Origin: Heloderma charlesbogerti
Lineage: Eukaryota; Chordata; Lepidosauria; Squamata; Helodermatidae
DNA length: 64,000 nt
Assembly: GCA_026122225.1 (NCBI GenBank)
Contig: JANEZZ010001905.1
Span: 1,054,001 to 1,118,000, forward strand
Direction: 5' to 3'
Below, in pieces: positions 55,546-64,000 of this stretch. The notes below the pieces were generated by a model that was not told the origin of the DNA, searched no databases, and was given only the letters and a program-made list of their open reading frames with translations. How positions within the stretch are numbered: position 1 is the first letter of the stretch; each line of letters opens with the position of its first letter. Position numbers and translations under genes: made by a program.

Positions 55546-57014
55546 CACAACAGTACCAAACACAAGAGCTTATGCATGCATAAATTCAAACACATGAAAC
55601 AGCTAGCATCATTTTAAACAAGGCTTCTAAGCAGAGTCAAGTACATTTGCCAATTCTCAGTGGTAATCAATGTCAAGCTCACCAGGTTGATTCTACAGGC
55701 AACATGTTGGGGCTTCCACTGTTGCATGTTCTGAGTCTCCTTTATATACTTTTTGGATGCTATAAAATATGTCCAAACTATTTTCAGTTTAAATTATTTA
55801 TTTAAGAATTCTAAAGATAACTTTTCAACCTTAAATCTTCGTAATAAGATTATCGAATATTTTAGTTTTTCTCGAGATTAATGTGCATACTAACATACGT
55901 ATCTAAATATTTTTGCTTTTTTTGACATGTTTCAGGTATGTTTTTGACACAAACATATTTCCTTGACATCATCTTGTCTTGTGAGCTTGTTTTTCTTATA
56001 TATTTATAGTCTGGAGAGAGGCTTCTTGGTCACTTATCTGATGGTTCATTTGGCTTAATAGCTTTACGATAGTCAACTAAGTGAAAACCGTAAACCTAAA
56101 TTTAATATTGACACCTCCGTATCTGGATTCCTTTCTAAACAGTAAAAGGGTACTAATGATCTATTTCTAATGGCCTGGTACAATTGTCTCTCATCTGGCA
56201 AACCTCAGAGCTAAGACATTTTAATTACTCTTGGGTGAGAAGACCATACTGGGTGGTTTATGCACTGGAATCTCATTTTTAATTCCAGAATTCTCTTGGA
56301 GCCATTTGATTACAGAATGTCTTAATCGGGCAGTAGGGGTAAGATCATGCAAACATGAAAGATTTACTTTGACCTTCCACTCCAGGTGCCAATATTATAT
56401 TCTTTAATTTGTGTTTAAATGTTTAATTACATTCATTATATTTGGCATATGTTTAGCTGCTTGACGAACTCTTTTTATCCCTCTCACTTCTGAACTGGTG
56501 TTGTATTTTATTTTATTGTCATGCTATTTTATCTTTGTACACCATTTTGGAAGCTACTTCAGTGGGCGAAGGGCAGTATAAGGAGTGTACGAACGAGGGG
56601 TGGAGAACCTCAGACCTGGGGGCCAAGGGGCTCCCCAGATTTATGCAGTTTTTCTTCCTTTCAAAAGGGTTGGATGACTCTCCTAAGGCTTAGTTATTGC
56701 AGTAATGGCTTCTGTATTTTGTGTTTTTGCCCTCACGCCTTTGGTCCTGCCTGCCCCAGGACTTGGCCCCCCGAGAGCTTCTCTCAAACAGAATTCAGCC
56801 TTCAGGTTTTCACTGGTGTAAACAAGCAAGCAAACAAACCTACCTCACAGGGCTGCAGTGAGGATAAAACGGGACTACCTTGTATATACTGGCCTGGCCC
56901 CTTGGGGCCAGTAACAACTGGAATAACAATACAGTAAGAAAGATGAGAGCTTATGAATGTGTAGGGGATAAGCAGGTGATGTTTTAGAACTATCTCCCAT
57001 GCACCTCTTTTAGA
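55546..57014. other. A/T-rich DNA upstream of the Ig1 exon, unassigned
   Basis: No signal-peptide exon with a phase-1 donor and hydrophobic start was found. A weak LINE-tail-like segment lies at 56530-56600. Confidence 0.35.
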
Positions 57015-57215
57015 GAGTGTGATGTGGTAGTTAGGACCAGGGGTGGGGGGGCGCGGGGTAAGTCCCTGATGGAGCTCACTGAATGACCTTGGGCTTGTCA
57101 CATTCTCTCAGCCAGCCTACCTCACAGGGTTGTTGCAGGGAGAAAGGGGAGAAGAACACTGCATGTCATCCTTGCAGGATGGATGGGTTGAAAATGTAAA
57201 TGATTAATAAATAAA
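57015..57215 (+). repeat. tRNA-derived SINE, family A, diverged
   Basis: GTGTGATGTGGTAGTTAGGA (box A-like), CCCTGATGGAGCTCACTGAA, CAGCCAGCCTACCTCACAGG, tail GTAAATGATTAATAAATAAA. Confidence 0.65.
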
Positions 57216-58557
57216 ACTAAGAGCCATTCCATGAAGTTGAGGGCGGGGGGGGGGGAGATAAGGACAAAAAGAATCTCTTTGTAACACAGTTAATTTATAG
57301 GATCATGAATGCGTAGGAACGCCTCTATGGTTGAGACAGATGGCTCAAACCAGCATTCTACTGTTATTAACAGCTGAAATTTCTACTCATTATAAAATCA
57401 AGGTGACTTATTCCAACCATATGGCACTTGGCACAGACAATCTATCTGGCAGAGGGTACAAAATTACTAAATTTCAGAAAAATCCAATTAAATAACAATA
57501 ATGACTGAGACACACACTGCAATTCTGTGCACACTTCCCTGAAAGGAAGGTTCACTGAATCAATGGAATTTACTCTGGAGTTCCTTGGGGTGAACTGGAA
57601 GAAGCTTTCTAAAAGGAAATCATGGATACAAGATGTTGCAAAAGCCACAGGCTGAAATAGTTTGCAAAAAGGACAGGGCAAATGTGTGGAATGTATACAT
57701 ACATATATAGACCTGTCGTGGGGGCTGGGTGACAGGAATGAATCTGAGCACGTGGAGACACTGAGCAGCTCAGAATGGGAACAGCCAGAACCGGGGGAGG
57801 CTCCATCCCTAGTGAGCTCGGATACAGCAAGGCCTTCTTCTCAAGGCCTTGGCACGCAGATGGCTCAGCCTGAGGGCCCCCCTTTCCTCCTCCATGAGAA
57901 CCCAGGTCTCGGGAGAGGAGGAGAGTGAGGCGCGTGACTTGAGGGATGCTGGCGTCCGTCACACAGCGAACCGGGAAAAGTTAGAGGCAGAGCTCAGACG
58001 CCCCACCAGGTTGGCTACGCGTGATAGCCTATGTAGGAGGGAGCCGCTGTAAGGGAGGGACACCCCCACCCAGCTAGTCCAGCCGGGAAGTTCTTGTTCA
58101 AACTGCCGGCAACTTCTCCAACTTCTACTTCGGCTCCTGTACTGGTATCCGTAATTGCGTGGAGTAGCAGTTTCCTTTGTAGCCAGAGAGTTTCCTAGAA
58201 TTTGCATCTGTAAAGGACCGGTCGTTAACTAATGCAGTAGTGAGCCTGAAGCCTGGTATCTTGGAGTGTGTTGGTTGCGAAGGGGGAGGACGAAGGAATG
58301 TGACACTGTGTAGGGAGCATGGGGTGTGCACAGTGGCCCAGCCCACAACATCCCCATGTGTGCCACCCCCCATCTCTGTCCCCCAACCTTGCTGCATTGG
58401 GCAGGACATTCTGAAGGGGGCTTCTATGTGTGTTTGCCTGAAGCTGCCACACGACCAGGAACCCTGAGGCATTCAGCCACACACATGCAGAAACGCTCTT
58501 CAGAACACCCTGCCCAATTGCAGGATACAGAAGGGCTGCTCTTGCACTCCTCAGCAG
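57216..58557. other. Unassigned, partly G/C-rich
   Basis: 57700-58300 is more G/C-rich and CpG-containing than its surroundings, with a short open frame on the plus strand ending LAT RDSLCRREPL. No family is recognised. Confidence 0.3.
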
Positions 58558-58640
58558 TCTTCCCCAACCTGGTGCCCTCCAGATGCATTGGACTACAACT
58601 CCCACAATCCCCCAGCCAGCCATGGTTGGAGAAAGCTTTT
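58558..58640. repeat. Palindromic hairpin MITE, copy 10 (partial)
   Basis: CCCCAACCTGGTGCCCTCCA, GGACTACAACTCCCACAATC and CCATGGTTGGAGAAAGC; the right arm is truncated. Confidence 0.6.
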
Positions 58641-59298
58641 CTTAGATCACAAAATCAGAGATTTGCTTGGCCTATGCAGAAATGTTTGCTGGAGAATTTA
58701 ATTCATTTATATGAAGTTTAGTTTTATGTGCAGACCCCTTTATGCTTCCTTCTACCAAATGCATAAAGATCTCCCAAGTATAATCCTCCAGTTATACCTT
58801 TTCCAACCCTTGCACTTCCCTCCCTTCTCTCCGTAACCCTTTTTCCATTTTTAAAAATTATTACTGTTGTAGCTTGTTATATACTATTGTGAAGTTTGTA
58901 AAAACAGAATCATTTGATCAAATAGAAGTAAATTTAAGAAGTCATAAAATACCCTTCCCAAATTTTTGTAACTTGTCTTTACCCTCACAACACTTCCACC
59001 ACTTCGAACATTTTTAAAAAGGTCTACAGGCATAATAGTAACACTGGGCACGACTAGAGCAAAGAAGCAGAACACCCATTAGCTTGGAACTGGACATGGC
59101 CCAAAGCCAAGAAGAGATCCGGCATCATTTCTGTTAACACAGAGAATATGTTTAACCATTGTGGCTGCCTGCCCAGGAAGGAAGGAAGGAAGGAAGTGGC
59201 CTCCTCCTCTTCATGACTCAGCAGTGTGCAAATCAAGATGAGACGACTTCAAAGAGATTATTTATTCTATCCAAATCATTTCTAGTTACCCTACCTTT
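58641..59298. other. Unassigned
   Basis: A (GGAA)n run at 59175-59195 only. Confidence 0.35.
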
Positions 59299-59393
59299 TG
59301 ACATCCAAACCAGTAATTAACCCCTGGTTTGTTGTTGGGTTAACTGCTGGGCTGTTTAACCCCTACACAACCCAGCAGTCTGGGTTCGGATGT
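59299..59393. repeat. Possible small foldback element
   Basis: GACATCCAAACCAG faces CTGGGTTCGGATGTC, with AACCCCTGG and GGGTT repeats inside. Unknown family. Confidence 0.4.
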
Positions 59394-59524
59394 CATGCTC
59401 CACAACCCACAAAGGAGTTGATTATGGGTTGTGGCGTAAAGCAGAAGTGGATCTCTCCCACTTGTACCTGACAGTGCATGGTTTAATTAACCAATGGGCT
59501 ATCAGTACATGTAAACAGGTCTTA

Positions 59525-59806
59525 CCAGTCAGAACAAGGAATGCTAAATAAACCTAGAAGGACAAATTCTATGATTCGTACAAGGCTGATGCTTATCAGG
59601 AAAAACTTCCTGACTGTTAGAGCAATACGACAATGGAACCAATTCCCTAGGGAGGTGGTGGGCTCTCCCACACTGGAGGCGTTCAAGACGGGGCTGGACA
59701 GCCACCTGTCAGGGATGCTCTGACTTGGATTCCTGCATTGAGCAGGGGGTTGGACTTGATGGCCTTGTAGGCCCCTTCCAAACCTACTATTCTATGATTC
59801 TATGTT
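59525..59806 (+). mobile_element. CR1 LINE 3' end
   Basis: The plus strand reads LIRKNFLTVRAIRQWNQFPR and VVGSPTLEAFKTGLDSHLSG, then GGGGGTTGGACTTGATGGCC and a terminal TTCTATG repeat. Confidence 0.88.
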
Positions 59807-59858
59807 AGCTGGTGTTAATCTGCTAGAGGAAGTTTCTTGAAAGGGTCATCATCTGGCT

Positions 59859-60250
59859 GCTCTCATTTAGGGATGGATGAATCTGTCAGCTTCACTTTTT
59901 CCTGCATTCAAATTTTTTTATATCTCAAGTTCATCCCAGGCCATATATGAAGGAATTTAAGAGTTTGAGTAAGTTCTTATCAAACAACATACTAAATGAA
60001 ATTAGTATTGAAATTACTAATGAAATTAGCCCATCTGCACTGGCCAAATTCAATAGCTACAGCTATTCCTAGCATGGACAGGAATAGCTGTTAAAGATGA
60101 GGAGCCTGCCACTTTGCTAATCACTCAAAGCCCTGGCCCTTGATGGATGGATCTGTCAATTTTGCTTTCTCCCACATTCAGATTAAGTTCTTCCCATCTG
60201 ATTTATGAAGAAAATTGCAAATGTGGGTAAGTCCTTATAAAAAACAAAAA
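59859..60250. repeat. Diverged direct repeat
   Basis: GGGATGGATGAATCTGTCAG...TTTGAGTAAGTTCTTATCAA at 59870-59990 is echoed by GATGGATGGATCTGTCAATT...GGGTAAGTCCTTATAAAAAA at 60130-60245. Unknown family. Confidence 0.45.
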
Positions 60251-60577
60251 TCTTGTCCATGCCTGCTCTCATTTCATGTGAGCACAGATGCTATCACCTG
60301 GCTGGAGAGCTCTCAATATGGCCGCCCAGCTGTCCATGGCACTGAAGCACTATTTGTGGGCTTAGCTGCTCATCAGAGATGATTACCTGGCATTGTTTCC
60401 TTGTGGGCAACGTTTGATACCACTGACCAAGACCTGTTGGGGATCTCTACTATTTTTCTTGAAAGGAAGGACTCCTTCCTGGCTGAGCCATCTACAAAGG
60501 AGATGGAAGGTAGACTATCTGCCAGGTATGCTGGTTCACATCCTCTTAGAGATTATCTGGGCCACTTCAGATTGCAG

Positions 60578-60602
60578 GTGTGTGTGTGTGTGTGTGTGTG
60601 TG
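60578..60602. repeat. (GT)n microsatellite
   Basis: Twelve GT units. Confidence 0.92.
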
Positions 60603-60950
60603 GGCGGGGGGCTCTCATACAAGTTTAGAATTTCCTTGATGTGTTAGCTTACTGGACATCAACACTGGAATAACCACTAACATCCTGGTTCTATACAGAA
60701 TGCCTGATCCAAAGGAAACATTTTGGGGGAAATGGAATGCCAACTATTTACTACAGTTCACAACCATCCTGAAAGTGCAAGAAGCTCGTTCGAGTGTGTA
60801 ACTCGTCCACATGTTAAGCAATCTTTAAGTTGCTGCCCAAGATCTTTTTTGTGGCGGTCCTGTCTTGTCAGCCGAGTTCTTCGCCATCTGTCTCCCACCC
60901 CGACCATCCCATTCCAAGCGGTCACTGTCTTCCTTCAACTTGGTTTTTAG

Positions 60951-61512
60951 TAGCGCTGTGCCAAAAATTTCAGTGCCTCCATTTTCTGCATTTTGGGGGG
61001 CAGGGGATGACAACTCTGGAGAAAGAAGCTGGGAGAGGTGAGAATTTTCTCCTTGGGGAGGGGGACATGATTTCCACATACCTTTTGAAGTGCAGGCAAT
61101 TCTTGAGGGGTCTTCTTTCTATTTTGTTTTTTTTAACACCCCCTGCACTTGCAGGAACCCAGGACTCCTTTCCAGCCCAGCAGTTCTTTCTGAACTCCCA
61201 GGAGACCATGTGACCGCGCCCTCTCCAATAGACATTCAGGTAGAACTGCCAGCTGGAGAAGAGTCCTGGGCTCCTGCAAGTGCAGAGGGAGGTTTGTTTG
61301 TTTTTTAAAAAATAAAAAATAGAAATAGAAATAAGACCCCTCAAGAATCGCCTACACTTTAAAAAGGTATGTGGAAACCTTGTCCCACTACCCAAGGAGA
61401 AAATTCTCCTAAATTCTCCCCCTCCCTGCAAAAGAGGCAGAAAAAACAATGCCTCTTTCGCCAGGAGAGAAAAGGTTCCTGAAAATAGGGGGCAGGATTC
61501 GGCACAGCACTA
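60951..61512. mobile_element. Foldback hAT element with intact target duplication
   Basis: Ends TAGCGCTGTGCC and GGCACAGCACTA are inverted repeats. Both sides carry the same octamer GTTTTTAG (60943-60950 and 61513-61520), the 8-bp duplication of the hAT superfamily. The two halves are inverted copies over roughly 200-250 bp each, joined near 61215. No transposase frame is present, so the element is non-autonomous. Confidence 0.85.
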
Positions 61513-61520
61513 GTTTTTAG

Positions 61521-62424
61521 TGTTAAACAGGGAGAACAAATAAGGACAGGTGGGTAGGGAACCCATCACCCCATTTACTACACTTTCTAGTAAACTCTGC
61601 TAAAGCAAAAGCCTTCCTCTGATCCCAGCTTGTTCCCAGAGGCCTTGAGGAGACCCAGGTGCACTGCTGAGGGAGAAGGGCTCCTCACTTAAGACGCACG
61701 CCCCCTCGGGCTCCCTGGGGCTTACCAGCAGGAAGGAGGAATTACAAGGTCCCCGTATGGCTCAGAGTCCACCAAGCCGAGTTGTGACTAAGACAAATCG
61801 GCCTGTCAGCAGCTCCGGTTAATTACATGCCAACCCGTTAATCCCGCTCTGCTTTGGGCCCATCTGTTTTCAGCACGGGAGCCCTTTGCCTGACAGCCCC
61901 CTCCCCCAACACTTCCCTGCTTTGCAAAGGAAGGGGGGGCTTGTCTAGTGGGAAGGGAAGGGCAGCTTTGTCAATGAGGCTCTTCACCCCTTTCCCTGGC
62001 TTCTGATTTGGCCATAGGGGACTCTGCGAAGCTCCCTTCGGCAACAAAACGGGTTTTCTTCCTTACCAGAAGCCAGCTTGGGTTTCCCCCATGTTATCGG
62101 CCAATGGGGAGGATGCCTGGCATTTCTGCAGGGTCCGTGATGTGCCGCTACACATGGAATTGTGTCAGTGTGGTGCCATGTTCCTGCCCAGGTGGGCTCA
62201 GCATGGACACGGTGAAGAGTTTGCTAAAGAAAACCGGAGGGGCTTGGAGGAGAGAAGGAACTTGGCGTTCTGAAGACAGAGCAGGAGGCAAGACAAAAGT
62301 GTGGGATGGTGTGGCGAAAACCAAAGCATCGGCACAGGAATGCGGAGAGGGAGCAGACTAACAAGGGCCAGAAAGCCTGAACACAGAACACCAATTCTGG
62401 GCCACTTGCGCCAGCTGCCTGTAC
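61521..62424. other. Unassigned
   Basis: No exon or repeat recognised. Confidence 0.3.
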
Positions 62425-62570
62425 CTATCTGAGCCCAGTGTGACTGAGACCTGGATGGGCAATCAGGGAGGAGTCAGTCTCTCCCAGTTGTGCCCGCCGG
62501 AGCACTTGATTCAACATCAGGGTAGACCTGAGGGCTGGGAGGGGAGGTCTAGAAGCATTCTGTCTCTCTG
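62425..62570 (+). repeat. L2/CR1-like LINE endonuclease fragment
   Basis: The plus strand reads VTETWMGNQGGVSLSQLCPP, matching ITETWVGELGGVTLSQLCPP in the LINE at 121-3400. Confidence 0.75.
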
Positions 62571-63655
62571 CCAGGGCTTCAGCCCTGCAGTGGGCCTTGC
62601 AGGCTATAGCCAGGACTTGGGTAGAAGTCACCTGGGAGGGCCTGGGCCTATTCAGCCTCTGGAATGGCGGCGTCTGTGCGAGCTTCTCTCTGCCAGCGTT
62701 CCCAGAGCAGAGCCGGGGGAGTCACCTGACTCCCTGTCCACCTGCTGGTCTGGCCATGGCAGGCAGGGAGGCTGGGAGCCGTCCGTGCGCACCTGGCAGA
62801 GGTGGGCCGGGGTTTGCAGAAGGGTCGCCCAGGCTGAAGCGTCACTGCTGGAGGGCTGAGCAGTGCCGCCCTGTTCAGACAGGACCTTGCTTGAAGGCGA
62901 AAGGCCCTTGCCTGTCAAGGGATCCAGAGGGGGTGTCCCACAGTCACACCTTCCCCTTTTAAGCTGATGCAAAGGCGAAGAGCCTTTGCTAGGAACACCT
63001 CGTCTTCATTGCCTGAAGCCTTCTCTGTTTGGATCCATCATTGTCTGGGCTTTTGGAGGCACTCTGCACATGGACTCTCCCTTAACTGGAACTTTGGATT
63101 GCTAAAGGCTTGCCATGAAAAGTACTGTGAGGCTTTTCATAGACTTCAACTCTCATTTGCTGTGGATTGTGTGTCTTTGTTGTCATCAGCTCAACATACC
63201 GGCAGGCTGGGTTTGATCTATGACTCTTGGACTTCCTTCTGCCTGGACTCATACAGCATAGAGCTACCAATGCAAAAGCGGTGACACGGGGTCCTTGTGT
63301 GTCTGTGTTTACCCTTCCCTTGGTCTTGAACATGTAGCCTGGAGTTAACAAAAGATTGAAAGTTGAACTAACTCTCTATGGGTGTGGTTTGTTTAGGCCT
63401 TTCAAGAATTTATCCCTTGACTGCCTGACGGATCATTCGAGGAATCATTTCCATTCCTTGTCCGGGGTTTGGAATCCCATGTATGGATTGCCTGAGTTAT
63501 ATACACCAGGAATCCCAAGTCCCTTCCCTTATGTTCAGAGCCGTGGAGATGGCAACGGGGAAACCACATTGATGAGGATCTCAGTCACTGTGGTAGTGTT
63601 TAGTTTTGGACTGTTCTGGAATTACATAGAGCCTATAGCTACACTTCCTGGCATA
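62571..63655. other. Unassigned
   Basis: Several short open frames without a recognisable domain. Confidence 0.3.
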
Positions 63656-63860
63656 TAGAAGGGGAAGAAATGGAAGCAGTGACAGATATTACTTTCTTGG
63701 GCTCCAAGATCACCACAGACGGTGACTGTAGCCATGAAATTAAAAGACGCTTGCTCCTTGGGAGGAAAGCTATGGCAAACCTAGACAGCAGAGTAAGAAG
63801 CAGAGACATCGCCTTGCCGACAAAGGTCCGTCTAATCAAAGCTATGGTTTTCCCAGTTGC
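63656..63860 (+). mobile_element. BovB/RTE LINE fragment
   Basis: The plus strand reads ITFLGSKITTDGDCSHEIKR, RLLLGRKAMANLDSRVRSRD and LPTKVRLIKAMVFPV, the BovB reverse-transcriptase C-terminal region, then stops abruptly. Confidence 0.88.
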
Positions 63861-63884
63861 TCCTGAGTGCCCCCTCCATGGTAG

Positions 63885-63990
63885 AGCTCATTCAGCTCCA
63901 TGGTTGACCCCAGGGCTGACAGTGATGAAGCAAAATAAGAGATTGATTGAGTGCAGATGGAGAAAAACTCCTAGTGGATGCAATTGAATG
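63885..63990 (+). repeat. L2/CR1-like LINE fragment
   Basis: APWLTPGLTVMKQNKRLIEC and RWRKT match APWYTPELRAMKQEGRRLER-RWRKT in the complete LINE. It directly follows the BovB fragment. Confidence 0.7.
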
Positions 63991-64000
63991 CTGGTGTGTG

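Noticed and set aside
57849..58052. Short arginine-rich open frame as a gene
   Set aside because: No start context, splice structure or known domain.
60375..60425. Candidate signal-peptide exon donor CAG|GTAATC on the minus strand
   Set aside because: The upstream frame is not hydrophobic and has no suitable ATG.
62060..62110. Candidate first coding exon (ATG then CTG|GTAAGG, minus strand)
   Set aside because: Phase 2 at the donor and no signal-peptide character, so it cannot join the Ig1 exon.

Overview
The window is vertebrate nuclear DNA, most likely from a squamate reptile. The clues are vertebrate-style split exons in a low-density gene, and a repeat load of CR1 LINEs, L2/CR1-like LINEs with AATAAA-type tails, BovB/RTE fragments, two tRNA-derived SINE families and short hairpin DNA transposons. 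BovB together with these SINEs is typical of lizards and snakes. The species cannot be read from the sequence.

The only host gene I can support is IL1RAP, the interleukin-1 receptor accessory protein, on the minus strand. Its exons run from the first immunoglobulin-domain exon (54858-55143), through Ig2 and Ig3 exons, a transmembrane exon (30132-30281) and a TIR exon (27272-27414), to two alternative last exons. These are the canonical TIR end (18297-18661) and, 8 kb further on, the longer brain-type IL1RAPb end (9391-10130). Exon borders were set by GT/AG sites and by phase, and all phases fit except one: the 27272-27414 exon is one base short for both last exons. The signal-peptide exon and promoter were not found and probably lie beyond 64000. 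With either last exon the product is a type I membrane protein that pairs with ligand-bound IL-1-family receptors and signals through its cytoplasmic TIR domain.

Region by region: 1-3.8 kb is a nearly full-length L2/CR1-like LINE (minus strand) with endonuclease and reverse-transcriptase domains and two in-frame stops. 4-9 kb is 3' flank with hairpin elements. 9.4-55.1 kb is IL1RAP, its introns filled with CR1, SINE, BovB, hairpin MITEs and one retrovirus-like LTR. 55-64 kb is upstream or first-intron DNA with LINE fragments and a 562-bp foldback hAT element that has a perfect 8-bp target duplication.

I see no microbial-style system, CRISPR array or operon. The points most worth checking are the one-base frame problem at the TIR exon junction, transposons sitting within about 10-50 bp of IL1RAP splice donors, a 60-bp templated insertion inside a CR1, and an abundant hairpin MITE family carrying a ZNF143-like motif.
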